64,000 bases of DNA from Sycon ciliatum (lineage: Eukaryota > Porifera > Calcarea > Leucosolenida > Sycettidae). The notes under the pieces are model-generated. The model had not been told where the DNA came from. It worked only from the letters and a program-made list of their open reading frames with translations, and did no database searches. The stretch spans positions 8,825,660-8,889,659 of the forward strand of contig NC_088643.1 of assembly GCF_964019385.1 (NCBI RefSeq), given 5' to 3'. Shown in pieces: positions 12,801-25,950 of the stretch. How positions within the stretch are numbered: position 1 is the stretch's first letter; each line of letters begins with the position of its first letter. The translations under genes were made by a program, and so were the position numbers.

Positions 12801-15800
12801 ATGGCGTCTCTTAATCCCCTAGCACCCAGCTTTTTCCCCTCTAAGTCAAATCTAACCAGGCCTACCAGTATATGTCCTACTCACGATGCAGAACCCCTCC
12901 CTGCCCTTCTTGCTGATGTGACATCTAGCCATCCACCCTACACGCCCATAACACATTCATTCCACCTTAGGATAGGCCAACTCAACTGCCAAAGCGCCAC
13001 TCATAAGATCCCAGTCATTGAGTCGCTACTACACACTGCGTCCCTTGACCTCCTATTCCTCTGTGAGACGTGGTTCTACCAATCACTGCCGGATGCAGCC
13101 ATCTCAATTCCCGGATACAGCCTCCTGCGTAAAGATAGAGACGGTGCCCGACACTCCGCGATAGGCGGAGGACTTGCTGTTTATATTCGACAATCGCTTA
13201 TGTGCCATTTCCAACGGCGGACCGACCTTGAATGCAAACTGGAGCACATTTGCGTGGAATTTATAGAATCGCAGAACAGTCGAAAGAATACATTCCACAT
13301 GTTTTACAGGCCCCCTCACCGATCATCAGCAGAAAAACACGACTTTTTTGTGTCCTTCCAGTCCACCATTGCCAACGCACTGTCAGCCTCAGGCACGACA
13401 GTCATTCTCGGTGATTTCAATGCCAAACTCCGACAGTGGAACGCAACAGATGTTGATACGGCAGAGGGCAAACAGCTAGCAGGATTGTTAGACGACCTTG
13501 CACTACAGCAAATTGTCCGAAACACCGCAACGCGATACTCAGCTACGGGTAGCCAGTCATCACTTCTCGACCTGGTTATCACAGACGCAGAGCATCGTAT
13601 ATCCGACCTTGAAGTCCTAGATCCGCTATCAGACCACTGTCCCATAATCTTTAAATATCTCTCAGGAAAGCACACCCCAAAGCACCCGCCGCCCCGCTTT
13701 GTACCAGACTACGCGAACACTGACTTTCAATCTCTACGACAGAAACTTTCATCTCTTCCACTCCGGGAGTGTATGCTCGGTGCTTCCACCATCGAGAGTG
13801 CGTGGTGGGCATGGGAGTCATGCATCACACAAGCCATTGCCAGCTGCTTAGCGTACAGACGAGTTTCATCTCGAAGACAGCAAACCAAGCCTTGGTTCAC
13901 CCCGCATCTGCATTACCTTCATCGCCAGAAGCAGCGCCTTTTCCGTGCCGCCAAGCGCCACCAAACAGTAGCATACTGGTTAACCTACAAGGCCCAGAGG
14001 AATGCATATCAGAACCAGTTAAGAAATGCCAAGACCCTGTACTTCAAGCGCCTCAGTGAGAATATTCACGATGAGCAAGATGCCCACCTTTGGTGGAAGA
14101 AAGCCAAGACACTTGCCAACATCTCCTGTAAGAAAGATAAAGTTCCTGACCTAACGTGTGAGGGCTACACGGCACAGAGCGAACCAGAGAAAGCAGAAAT
14201 GCTCGCGAAGGTATTTGAGCGCCAGTGCACTCCTGCTCACGGTACAGGTACAATACCAGCACCAGCCGACGACTGTCCGAATGAATTATTCTCTCTGCCA
14301 GTCTTGGCCGAATCCTCAGTGTACCGGGTGCTCCGAAGGCTCCCGCAGCATAAGGCAACAGGCGGGAACATCTCGAACAGGATCCTCCGAGAGATCGCAC
14401 CATGTATAACGTCCTCTGTTACCGACCTGTTTAACGCTAGCCTCACCTTAGGTGAGTTTCCTAGTGCCTGGAAGCTGGGAACAGTAATCCCCATATTTAA
14501 AAATAAAGGTAACCCGTGTGATCCCTCCAACTACCGCCCTATAACCCTACTCCCAGCTATTGCGAAAGCACTAGACAAGATTGTCGCCACCAAATTCGGT
14601 CACTATCTCGAGGTCAACAACATCATTGTCCCGGAACAGTTCGGCTTTGTCCGTGATCGCTCCACAGTTGACCAGCTGATACAGCTCACTACTAAGATCG
14701 CCTCGACCATGGATAAACGCATCCCTTACGATGCTGCATTTCTCGATTTTGCGAAGGCCTTCGATAAAGTGCCGCATGACGTGCTTCTCCAGCAACTCGG
14801 GACTATCTGCGATGCTCCGGCTACGAGTTGGTTTAAGAACTACCTCGATACGCGTACATTCAGCGTCCGAGTCCAACACCATCTGTCCTCCCCACGTCCC
14901 GTCAAGTCTGGAGTACCCCAGGGTTCCCACCTCGGGCCATTGCTTTTCCTGGTACATATCAACAGCCTACCCAGTGCCTCGAAACGCAACCAGCACGCTG
15001 ATGTTTACCTGTTCGCGGATGACACCGCCGTCGGCCAAGCACGAACCAAAGGTACCAGCCCAATGGAGACTGCCCTGCAGGACACATTTGCCTGGGCCGA
15101 CCGAGTAGGCGGAACCTTCAACCCATCGAAAACCGTTGTTATCTCATTCGCTGAGGAAGGAGCTGCAGAGACCATCCGCGGTATCCAGCCGTCAACCAGT
15201 CACCGTCACCTGGGAGTGTTGTTGAGTGAAACACTTAGCTTCCAGGAGCATATTGAACAGACAATAAGCAAGTTTAGACAACGCTGCGTTCTTCTGTGCC
15301 ATATGGCTGACCGTTTAACAGGAGACATCGTCAGGAAGCTGTACCTTACGTATGTCCGCCCCACAGCAGAATACGCCGCCCCAGTATGGGAGTCCTCCCT
15401 CTCTGCTGCACAGCGGCTCACCCTTGAACGGCTGCAAGCCAGAGTAGCTCGCACAGTCATGCGGCTTGAGAGATGCCCTTGCCCATCAGACGAGCCCAAG
15501 TCATCATTGTTTAAACAGCTGGGGTGGCCAAGTCTATCCTGGCGCAGGAAGATCGCCTGCCTTATGGAATTCTTCCATTTGGTCACCACCCAACCAGAAC
15601 TTTTTGAAGCAGCGGGATACTGCCCCATGCGTAGTCGCCGCCGCCAACTCGCATTCACTCTGCCACGGGTTGGGAAACACGCCGGGAGGTCATTTCTCTT
15701 CCGCACCGCTACTGTCTGGAATGCCTTGCCCGCAGACCTGAGAGCCACAGCCTCGCAGTCCCTGTTTCACAGTCACATTTGCACGCACTTCTCTGACACC

Positions 15801-15824
15801 AAACACAATGCCACTCCTCACTGA
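12801..15824 (+). CDS. LINE ORF2: EEP endonuclease and reverse transcriptase
   Basis: A 1007-residue polyprotein counted from the first ATG. The frame is open from 12711, after a stop at 12708, but holds no earlier ATG. It nicks target DNA and copies element RNA by target-primed reverse transcription. The N-terminal EEP (APE-like) endonuclease shows the LNCQS motif near residue 60, catalytic Glu89 in LCETW, Asp205 and Asn207 in GDFNA, and the terminal SDH with His279. The reverse transcriptase has Asp649 in LDFAKAFD, the PQGS motif, and the FADD box with Asp740-Asp741. No RNase H domain follows; the C-terminal roughly 250 residues resemble the tail region of CR1/L2-type elements. All key residues seen are intact. 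Confidence 0.93.
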   Translation: MASLNPLAPSFFPSKSNLTRPTSICPTHDAEPLPALLADVTSSHPPYTPITHSFHLRIGQLNCQSATHKIPVIESLLHTASLDLLFLCETWFYQSLPDAAISIPGYSLLRKDRDGARHSAIGGGLAVYIRQSLMCHFQRRTDLECKLEHICVEFIESQNSRKNTFHMFYRPPHRSSAEKHDFFVSFQSTIANALSASGTTVILGDFNAKLRQWNATDVDTAEGKQLAGLLDDLALQQIVRNTATRYSATGSQSSLLDLVITDAEHRISDLEVLDPLSDHCPIIFKYLSGKHTPKHPPPRFVPDYANTDFQSLRQKLSSLPLRECMLGASTIESAWWAWESCITQAIASCLAYRRVSSRRQQTKPWFTPHLHYLHRQKQRLFRAAKRHQTVAYWLTYKAQRNAYQNQLRNAKTLYFKRLSENIHDEQDAHLWWKKAKTLANISCKKDKVPDLTCEGYTAQSEPEKAEMLAKVFERQCTPAHGTGTIPAPADDCPNELFSLPVLAESSVYRVLRRLPQHKATGGNISNRILREIAPCITSSVTDLFNASLTLGEFPSAWKLGTVIPIFKNKGNPCDPSNYRPITLLPAIAKALDKIVATKFGHYLEVNNIIVPEQFGFVRDRSTVDQLIQLTTKIASTMDKRIPYDAAFLDFAKAFDKVPHDVLLQQLGTICDAPATSWFKNYLDTRTFSVRVQHHLSSPRPVKSGVPQGSHLGPLLFLVHINSLPSASKRNQHADVYLFADDTAVGQARTKGTSPMETALQDTFAWADRVGGTFNPSKTVVISFAEEGAAETIRGIQPSTSHRHLGVLLSETLSFQEHIEQTISKFRQRCVLLCHMADRLTGDIVRKLYLTYVRPTAEYAAPVWESSLSAAQRLTLERLQARVARTVMRLERCPCPSDEPKSSLFKQLGWPSLSWRRKIACLMEFFHLVTTQPELFEAAGYCPMRSRRRQLAFTLPRVGKHAGRSFLFRTATVWNALPADLRATASQSLFHSHICTHFSDTKHNATPH

Positions 15825-16120
15825 CATGCCTCTGTCCTCCTTCTTTGTGCGTTGCGCTTATTCTTATTAAATTTTTGTGTTTCTGTTTCGGTACATTTCG
15901 TATTTCAAGGCATATCCCGAGGCTATAGGTATCATTGATTAAAGGACCATTCTGGAACATTCAGCATAATTGTATTTCTCTTGCTAGGCTGTTCATTACG
16001 AATTATTAGCCCTCCACTGTCTGCTATCTCAACCCTACAGCCTCCCATTATAATGGAACTCCCTTCAATTTAGACTACGTCTTTGGGAAATCCTCAAATA
16101 TATAATAATAATAATAATAA
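15825..16120 (+). other. LINE 3' region and TAA-repeat tail
   Basis: About 280 bp of AT-rich non-coding sequence follows ORF2 and ends in a short TAA microsatellite (about 16102-16120), joined directly to the 9-bp array. Simple-repeat tails in place of poly(A) are known in several non-LTR clades. I see no other gene or RNA here. Confidence 0.8.
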
Positions 16121-18264
16121 TGAGCCAGATGAGCCAGATAGATGAGCCAGATGAGCCAGATGAGCCAGATGAGCCAGATGAGCCAGATGAGCCAGATGAG
16201 CCAGATGAGCCAGATAGATGAGCCAGATGAGCCAGATGAGCCAGATAGATAAGCCAGATGAGCCAGATGAGCCAGATGAGCCAGATGAGCCAGATGAGCC
16301 AGATGAGCCAGATGAGCCAGATGAGCCAGATGAGCCAGATGAGCCAGATGAGCCAGATGAGCCAGATGAGCCAGATGAGCCAGATGAGCCAGATGAGCCA
16401 GATGAGCCAGATGAGCCAGATGAGCCAGATGAGCCAGATGAGCCAGATGAGCCAGATGAGCCAGATGAGCCAGATGAGCCAGATGAGCCAGATGAGCCAG
16501 ATGAGCCAGATGAGCCAGATGAGCCAGATGAGCCAGATGAGCCAGATGAGCCAGATGAGCCAGATGAGCCAGATGAGCCAGATGAGCCAGATGAGCCAGA
16601 TGAGCCAGATGAGCCAGATAGATGAGCCAGATGAGCCAGATGAGCCAGATAGATAAGCCAGATGAGCCAGATGAGCCAGATGAGCCAGATGAGCCAGATG
16701 AGCCAGATGAGCCAGATGAGCCAGATGAGCCAGATGAGCCAGATGAGCCAGATGAGCCAGATGAGCCAGATGAGCCAGATGAGCCAGATGAGCCAGATGA
16801 GCCAGATGAGCCAGATGAGCCAGATGAGCCAGATGAGCCAGATGAGCCAGATGAGCCAGATGAGCCAGATGAGCCAGATGAGCCAGATGAGCCAGATGAG
16901 CCAGATGAGCCAGATGAGCCAGATGAGCCAGATGAGCCAGATGAGCCAGATGAGCCAGATGAGCCAGATGAGCCAGATGAGCCAGATGAGCCAGATGAGC
17001 CAGATGAGCCAGATGAGCCAGATGAGCCAGATGAGCCAGATGAGCCAGATGAGCCAGATGAGCCAGATGAGCCAGATGAGCCAGATGAGCCAGATGAGCC
17101 AGATGAGCCAGATGAGCCAGATGAGCCAGATGAGCCAGATGAGCCAGATGAGCCAGATGAGCCAGATGAGCCAGATGAGCCAGATGAGCCAGATAGATGA
17201 GCCAGATAGATGAGCCAGATGAGCCAGATGAGCCAGATGAGCCAGATGAGCCAGATGAGCCAGATGAGCCAGATGAGCCAGATGAGCCAGATGAGCCAGA
17301 TGAGCCAGATGAGCCAGATGAGCCAGATGAGCCAGATGAGCCAGATGAGCCAGATGAGCCAGATGAGCCAGATGAGCCAGATAGATGAGCCAGATGAGCC
17401 AGATGAGCCAGATGAGCCAGATGAGCCAGATGAGCCAGATAGATGAGCCACATGAGCCAAATGAGCCAGATGAGCCAGATGAGCCAGATGAGCCAGATGA
17501 GCCAGATGAGCCAGATGAGCCAGATGAGCCAGATGAGCCAGATGAGCCAGATGAGCCAGATGAGCCAGATGAGCCAGATGAGCCAGATGAGCCAGATGAG
17601 CCAGATGAGCCAGATGAGCCAGATGAGCCAGATGAGCCAGATGAGCCAGATGAGCCAGATGAGCCAGATGAGCCAGATGAGCCAGATGAGCCAGATGAGC
17701 CAGATGAGCCAGATGAGCCAGATGAGCCAGATGAGCCAGATGAGCCAGATGAGCCAGATGAGCCAGATGAGCCAGATGAGCCAGATGAGCCAGATGAGCC
17801 AGATGAGCCAGATGAGCCAGATGAGCCAGATGAGCCAGATGAGCCAGATGAGCCAGATGAGCCAGATGAGCCAGATGAGCCAGATGAGCCAGATGAGCCA
17901 GATGAGCCAGATGAGCCAGATAGATGAGCCAGATGAGCCAGATGAGCCAGATGAGCCAGATGAGCCAGATGAGCCAGATGAGCCAGATGAGCCAGATGAG
18001 CCAGATGAGCCAGATGAGCCAGATGAGCCAGATGAGCCAGATGAGCCAGATGAGCCAGATGAGCCAGATGAGCCAGATGAGCCAGATGAGCCAGATGAGC
18101 CAGATGAGCCAGATAGATGAGCCAGATAGATGAGCCAGATGAGCCAGATGAGCCAGATGAGCCAGATGAGCCAGATGAGCCAGATGAGCCAGATGAGCCA
18201 GATGAGCCAGATGAGCCAGATGAGCCAGATGAGCCAGATGAGCCAGATGAGCCAGATGAGCCAG

Positions 18265-21200
18265 ATTAGCCAGATAAGCAAGATGAGCCAGATGAGCCAG
18301 ATGAGCCAGATGAGCCAGATAGATGAGCCAGATGAGCCAGATGAGCCAGATGAGCCAGATGAGCCAGATGAGCCAGATGAGCCAGATGAGCCAGATGAGC
18401 CAGATGAGCCAGATGAGCCAGATGAGCCAGATGAGCCAGATGAGCCAGATGAGCCAGATGAGCCAGATGAGCCAGATGAGCCAGATGAGCCAGATGAGCC
18501 AGATGAGCCAGATGAGCCAGATGAGCCAGATGAGCCAGATAGATGAGCCAGATGAGCAAGATGAGCCAGATGAGCCAGATGAGCCAGATGAGCCAGATGA
18601 GCCAGATGAGCCAGATGAGCCAGATGAGCCAGATAGAGGAGCCAGATAGAGGAGCCAGATAGAGGAGCCAGATAGAGGAGCCAGATGAGCCAGATGAGCC
18701 AGATGAGCCAGATGAGCCAGATGAGCCAGATGAGCCAGATGAGCCAGATGAGCCAGATGAGCCAGATGAGCCAGATGAGCCAGATGAGCCAGATGAGCCA
18801 GATGAGCCAGATGAGCCAGATGAGCCAGATGAGCCAGATGAGCCAGATGAGCCAGATGAGCCAGATGAGCCAGATGAGCCAGATGAGCCAGATGAGCCAG
18901 ATGAGCCAGATGAGCCAGATGAGCCAGATGAGCCAGATGAGCCAGATGAGCCAGATGAGCCAGATGAGCCAGATGAGCCAGATGAGCCAGATGAGCCAGA
19001 TGAGCCAGATGAGCCAGATGAGCCAGATGAGCCAGATGAGCCAGATGAGCCAGATGAGCCAGATGAGCCAGATGAGCCAGATGAGCCAGATGAGCCAGAT
19101 GAGCCAGATGAGCCAGATGAGCCAGATGAGCCAGATGAGCCAGATGAGCCAGATGAGCCAGATGAGCCAGATGAGCCAGATGAGCCAGATGAGCCAGATG
19201 AGCCAGATGAGCCAGATGAGCCAGATGAGCCAGATGAGCCAGATGAGCCAGATGAGCCAGATGAGCCAGATGAGCCAGATGAGCCAGATGAGCCAGATGA
19301 GCCAGATGAGCCAGATGAGCCAGATGAGCCAGATGAGCCAGATGAGCCAGATGAGCCAGATGAGCCAGATGAGCCAGATGAGCCAGATGAGCCAGATGAG
19401 CCAGATGAGCCAGATGAGCCAGATGAGCCAGATGAGCCAGATGAGCCAGATGAGCCAGATGAGCCAGATGAGCCAGATGAGCCAGATGAGCCAGATAGAT
19501 GAGCCAGATGAGCCAGATGAGCCAGATGAGCCAGATGAGCCAGATGAGCCAGATGAGCCAGATGAGCCAGATGAGCCAGATGAGCCAGATGAGCCAGATG
19601 AGCCAGATGAGCCAGATGAGCCAGATGAGCCAGATGAGCCAGATGAGCCAGATGAGCCAGATGAGCCAGATGAGCCAGATGAGCCAGATGAGCCAGATGA
19701 GCCAGATAGATGAGCCAGATAGATGAGCCAGATGAGCCAGATGAGCCAGATGAGCCAGATGAGCCAGATGAGCCAGATGAGCCAGATGAGCCAGATGAGC
19801 CAGATGAGCCAGATGAGACAGATGAGCCAGATGAGCCAGATGAGCCAGATGAGCCAGATGAGCCAGATGAGCCAGATGAGCCAGATGAGCCAGATGAGCC
19901 AGATAGATGAGCCAGATGAGCCAGATGAGCCAGATGAGCCAGATGAGCCAGATGAGCCAGATGAGCCAGATGAGCCAGATGAGCCAGATGAGCCAGATGA
20001 GCCAGATGAGCCAGATGAGCCAGATGAGCCAGATGAGCCAGATGAGCCAGATGAGCCAGATGAGCCAGATGAGCCAGATGAGCCAGATGAGCCAGATGAG
20101 CCAGATGAGCCAGATGAGCCAGATGAGCCAGATGAGCCAGATGAGCCAGATGAGCCAGATGAGCCAGATGAGCCAGATGAGCCAGATGAGCCAGATGAGC
20201 CAGATGAGCCAGATGAGCCAGATGAGCCAGATGAGCCAGATGAGCCAGATGAGCCAGATGAGCCAGATGAGCCAGATGAGCCAGATGAGCCAGATGAGCC
20301 AGATGAGCCAGATGAGCCAGATGAGCCAGATGAGCCAGATTAGCCAGATAAGCAAGATGAGCCAGATGAGCCAGATGAGCCAGATGAGCCAGATAGATGA
20401 GCCAGATGAGCCAGATGAGCCAGATGAGCCAGATGAGCCAGATGAGCCAGATGAGCCAGATGAGCCAGATGAGCCAGATGAGCCAGATGAGCCAGATGAG
20501 CCAGATGAGCCAGATGAGCCAGATGAGCCAGATGAGCCAGATGAGCCAGATGAGCCAGATGAGCCAGATGAGCCAGATGAGCCAGATGAGCCAGATGAGC
20601 CAGATAGATGAGCCAGATGAGCAAGATGAGCCAGATGAGCCAGATGAGCCAGATGAGCCAGATGAGCCAGATGAGCCAGATGAGCCAGATGAGCCAGATA
20701 GAGGAGCCAGATAGAGGAGCCAGATAGAGGAGCCAGATAGAGGAGCCAGATAGAGGAGCCAGATGAGCCAGATGAGCCAGATGAGCCAGATGAGCCAGAT
20801 GAGCCAGATGAGCCAGATGAGCCAGATGAGCCAGATGAGCCAGATGAGCCAGATGAGCCAGATGAGCCAGATGAGCCAGATGAGCCAGATGAGCCAGATG
20901 AGCCAGATGAGCCAGATGAGCCAGATGAGCCAGATGAGCCAGATGAGCCAGATGAGCCAGATGAGCCAGATGAGCCAGATGAGCCAGATGAGCCAGATGA
21001 GCCAGATGAGCCAGATGAGCCAGATGAGCCAGATGAGCCAGATGAGCCAGATGAGCCAGATGAGCCAGATGAGCCAGATGAGCCAGATGAGCCAGATGAG
21101 CCAGATGAGCCAGATGAGCCAGATGAGCCAGATGAGCCAGATGAGCCAGATGAGCCAGATGAGCCAGATGAGCCAGATGAGCCAGATGAGCCAGATGAGC

Positions 21201-22492
21201 CAGATGAGCCAGATGAGCCAGATGAGCCAGATGAGCCAGATGAGCCAGATGAGCCAGATGAGCCAGATGAGCCAGATGAGCCAGATGAGCCAGATGAGCC
21301 AGATGAGCCAGATGAGCCAGATGAGCCAGATGAGCCAGATGAGCCAGATGAGCCAGATGAGCCAGATGAGCCAGATGAGCCAGATGAGCCAGATGAGCCA
21401 GATGAGCCAGATGAGCCAGATGAGCCAGATGAGCCAGATGAGCCAGATGAGCCAGATGAGCCAGATGAGCCAGATGAGCCAGATGAGCCAGATGAGCCAG
21501 ATGAGCCAGATGAGCCAGATGAGCCAGATGAGCCAGATAGATGAGCCAGATGAGCCAGATGAGCCAGATGAGCCAGATGAGCCAGATGAGCCAGATGAGC
21601 CAGATGAGCCAGATGAGCCAGATGAGCCAGATGAGCCAGATGAGCCAGATGAGCCAGATGAGCCAGATGAGCCAGATGAGCCAGATGAGCCAGATGAGCC
21701 AGATGAGCCAGATGAGCCAGATGAGCCAGATGAGCCAGATGAGCCAGATGAGCCAGATGAGCCAGATGAGCCAGATGAGCCAGATGAGCCAGATAGATGA
21801 GCCAGATAGATGAGCCAGATGAGCCAGATGAGCCAGATGAGCCAGATGAGCCAGATGAGCCAGATGAGCCAGATGAGCCAGATGAGCCAGATGAGCCAGA
21901 TGAGACAGATGAGCCAGATGAGCCAGATGAGCCAGATGAGCCAGATGAGCCAGATGAGCCAGATGAGCCAGATGAGCCAGATGAGCCAGATAGATGAGCC
22001 AGATGAGCCAGATGAGCCAGATGAGCCAGATGAGCCAGATGAGCCAGATAGATGAGCCAGATGAGCCAAATGAGCCAGATGAGCCAGATGAGCCAGATGA
22101 GCCAGATGAGCCAGATGAGCCAGATGAGCCAGATGAGCCAGATGAGCCAGATGAGCCAGATGAGCCAGATGAGCCAGATGAGCCAGATGAGCCAGATAAG
22201 CCAGATGAGCCAGATGAGCCAGATGAGCCAGATGAGCCAGATGAGCCAGATGAGCCAGATGAGCCAGATGAGCCAGATGAGCCAGATGAGCCAGATGAGC
22301 CAGATGAGCCAGATGAGCCAGATGAGCCAGATGAGCCAGATGAGCCAGATGAGCCAGATGAGCCAGATGAGCCAGATGAGCCAGATGAGCCAGATGAGCC
22401 AGATGAGCCAGATGAGCCAGATGAGCCAGATGAGCCAGATGAGCCAGATGAGCCAGATGAGCCAGATGAGCCAGATGAGCCAGATGAGCCAG
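18265..22492. repeat. Two tandem higher-order repeats of about 2.1 kb
   Basis: The compound marker ATTAGCCAGATAAGCAAG occurs at 18265, 20339 and 22493, spacings of 2074 and 2154 bp. Each occurrence is followed by a GATAGATGAGCCAGATGAGCAAG context, and the first two also by a run of GAGCCAGATAGAG units (18626-18677 and 20691-20755). The GAGACAG marker recurs at 19815 and 21902 (2087 bp). A fourth ATTAG marker lies at 33013, beyond the 525-unit perfect tract. This is a higher-order repeat superimposed on the 9-bp unit. Confidence 0.85.
18626..18677. repeat. 13-bp variant run (GAGCCAGATAGAG x4)
   Basis: Four tandem 13-bp units. Equivalent short runs lie at 20691-20755 (5 units), 23636-23674 (3 units, the middle one starting GATCC), 24367-24431 (5 units) and 27386-27463 (6 units). 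Each follows a GAGCAAG marker by about 50-75 bp, so they are counterparts in a higher-order repeat with differing copy number. Confidence 0.85.
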
Positions 22493-25400
22493 ATTAGCCA
22501 GATAAGCAAGATGAGCCAGATGAGCCAGATGAGCCAGATGAGCCAGATGAGCCAGATAGATGAGCCAGATGAGCAAGATGAGCCAGATGAGCCAGATGAG
22601 CCAGATGAGCCAGATAGAGGAGCCAGATGAGCCAGATGAGCCAGATGAGCCAGATGAGCCAGATGAGCCAGATGAGCCAGATGAGCCAGATGAGCCAGAT
22701 GAGCCAGATGAGCCAGATGAGCCAGATGAGCCAGATGAGCCAGATGAGCCAGATGAGCCAGATGAGCCAGATGAGCCAGATGAGCCAGATGAGCCAGATG
22801 AGCCAGATGAGCCAGATGAGCCAGATGAGCCAGATGAGCCAGATGAGCCAGATGAGCCAGATGAGCCAGATGAGCCAGATGAGCCAGATGAGCCAGATGA
22901 GCCAGATGAGCCAGATGAGCCAGATGAGCCAGATGAGCCAGATGAGCCAGATGAGCCAGATGAGCCAGATGAGCCAGATGAGCCAGATGAGCCAGATGAG
23001 CCAGATGAGCCAGATGAGCCAGATGAGCCAGATGAGCCAGATGAGCCAGATGAGCCAGATGAGCCAGATGAGCCAGATGAGCCAGATGAGCCAGATGAGC
23101 CAGATGAGCCAGATGAGCCAGATGAGCCAGATGAGCCAGATGAGCCAGATGAGCCAGATGAGCCAGATGAGCCAGATGAGCCAGATGAGCCAGATGAGCC
23201 AGATGAGCCAGATGAGCCAGATGAGCCAGATGAGCCAGATGAGCCAGATGAGCCAGATGAGCCAGATGAGCCAGATGAGCCAGATGAGCCAGATGAGCCA
23301 GATGAGCCAGATGAGCCAGATGAGCCAGATGAGCCAGATGAGCCAGATGAGCCAGATGAGCCAGATGAGCCAGATGAGCCAGATAGATGAGCCAGATGAG
23401 CCAGATGAGCCAGATGAGCCAGATGAGCCAGATGAGCCAGATGAGCCAGATGAGCCAGATGAGCCAGATGAGCCAGATGAGCCAGATGAGCCAGATGAGC
23501 CAGATGAGCCAGATGAGCCAGATGAGCCAGATGAGCCAGATGAGCCAGATGAGCCAGATGAGCCAGATAGATGAGCCAGATGAGCAAGATGAGCCAGATG
23601 AGCCAGATGAGCCAGATGAGCCAGATGAGCCAGATGAGCCAGATAGAGGATCCAGATAGAGGAGCCAGATAGAGGAGCCAGATGAGCCAGATGAGCCAGA
23701 TGAGCCAGATGAGCCAGATGAGCCAGATGAGCCAGATGAGCCAGATGAGCCAGATGAGCCAGATGAGCCAGATGAGCCAGATGAGCCAGATGAGCCAGAT
23801 GAGCCAGATGAGCCAGATGAGCCAGATGAGCCAGATGAGCCAGATGAGCCAGATGAGCCAGATGAGCCAGATGAGCCAGATGAGCCAGATGAGCCAGATG
23901 AGCCAGATGAGCCAGATGAGCCAGATGAGCCAGATGAGCCAGATGAGCCAGATGAGCCAGATGAGCCAGATGAGCCAGATGAGCCAGATGAGCCAGATGA
24001 GCCAGATGAGCCAGATAGATGAGCCAGATGAGCCAGATGAGCCAGATGAGCCAGATGAGCCAGATGAGCCAGATGAGCCAGATGAGCCAGATGAGCCAGA
24101 TGAGCCAGATGAGCCAGATGAGCCAGATGAGCCAGATGAGCCAGATGAGCCAGATGAGCCAGATGAGCCAGATGAGCCAGATGAGCCAGATGAGCCAGAT
24201 GAGCCAGATGAGCCAGATGAGCCAGATGAGCCAGATGAGCCAGATGAGCCAGATGAGCCAGATGAGCCAGATGAGCCAGATGAGCCAGATGAGCCAGATA
24301 GATGAGCCAGATGAGCAAGATGAGCCAGATGAGCCAGATGAGCCAGATGAGCCAGATGAGCCAGATGAGCCAGATAGAGGAGCCAGATAGAGGAGCCAGA
24401 TAGAGGAGCCAGATAGAGGAGCCAGATAGAGGAGCCAGATGAGCCAGATGAGCCAGATGAGCCAGATGAGCCAGATGAGCCAGATGAGCCAGATGAGCCA
24501 GATGAGCCAGATGAGCCAGATGAGCCAGATGAGCCAGATGAGCCAGATGAGCCAGATGAGCCAGATGAGCCAGATGAGCCAGATGAGCCAGATGAGCCAG
24601 ATGAGCCAGATGAGCCAGATGAGCCAGATGAGCCAGATGAGCCAGATGAGCCAGATGAGCCAGATGAGCCAGATGAGCCAGATGAGCCAGATGAGCCAGA
24701 TGAGCCAGATGAGCCAGATGAGCCAGATGAGCCAGATGAGCCAGATGAGCCAGATGAGCCAGATGAGCCAGATGAGCCAGATGAGCCAGATGAGCCAGAT
24801 GAGCCAGATGAGCCAGATGAGCCAGATGAGCCAGATGAGCCAGATGAGCCAGATGAGCCAGATGAGCCAGATGAGCCAGATGAGCCAGATGAGCCAGATG
24901 AGCCAGATGAGCCAGATGAGCCAGATGAGCCAGATGAGCCAGATGAGCCAGATGAGCCAGATGAGCCAGATGAGCCAGATGAGCCAGATGAGCCAGATGA
25001 GCCAGATGAGCCAGATGAGCCAGATGAGCCAGATGAGCCAGATGAGCCAGATAGATGAGCCAGATAGATGAGCCAGATGAGCCAGATGAGCCAGATGAGC
25101 CAGATGAGCCAGATGAGCCAGATGAGCCAGATGAGCCAGATGAGCCAGATGAGCCAGATGAGCCAGATGAGCCAGATGAGCCAGATGAGCCAGATGAGCC
25201 AGATGAGCCAGATGAGCCAGATGAGCCAGATGAGCCAGATAGATGAGCCAGATGAGCCAGATGAGCCAGATGAGCCAGATGAGCCAGATGAGCCAGATAG
25301 ATGAGCCAGATGAGCCAGATGAGCCAAATGAGCCAGATGAGCCAGATGAGCCAGATGAGCCAGATGAGCCAGATGAGCCAGATGAGCCAGATGAGCCAGA

Positions 25401-25950
25401 TGAGCCAGATAGATGAGCCAGATGAGCCAGATGAGCCAGATGAGCCAGATGAGCCAGATGAGCCAGATGAGCCAGATGAGCCAGATGAGCCAGATGAGCC
25501 AGATGAGCCAGATGAGCCAGATGAGCCAGATGAGCCAGATGAGCCAGATGAGCCAGATGAGCCAGATGAGCCAGATGAGCCAGATGAGCCAGATGAGCCA
25601 GATGAGCCAGATGAGCCAGATGAGCCAGATGAGCCAGATGAGCCAGATGAGCCAGATGAGCCAGATGAGCCAGATGAGCCAGATGAGCCAGATGAGCCAG
25701 ATGAGCCAGATGAGCCAGATGAGCCAGATGAGCCAGATGAGCCAGATGAGCCAGATGAGCCAGATGAGCCAGATGAGCCAGATGAGCCAGATGAGCCAGA
25801 TGAGCCAGATGAGCCAGATGAGCCAGATGAGCCAGATGAGCCAGATGAGCCAGATGAGCCAGATGAGCCAGATGAGCCAGATGAGCCAGATGAGCCAGAT
25901 GAGCCAGATGAGCCAGATGAGCCAGATGAGCCAGATAGATGAGCCAGATG

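Larger units (their letters stand above)
11375..16120 (+). mobile_element. Apparently intact non-LTR retrotransposon (LINE, CR1/L2-like group)
   Basis: About 4.75 kb of non-repeat sequence lies in the minisatellite and holds two open reading frames followed by a short 3' region and a TAA-repeat tail. The order of ORF1 with a CCHC knuckle, then EEP endonuclease plus reverse transcriptase without RNase H, is typical of the CR1/L2/Jockey superfamily; the exact clade is not determinable by eye. The 5' end has only 14 bp before the ORF1 start codon, so the 5' UTR may be truncated. Target-site duplications cannot be recognised because both flanks are the same 9-bp repeat. Neither main ORF is broken, so the element may be young. 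Confidence 0.93.
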
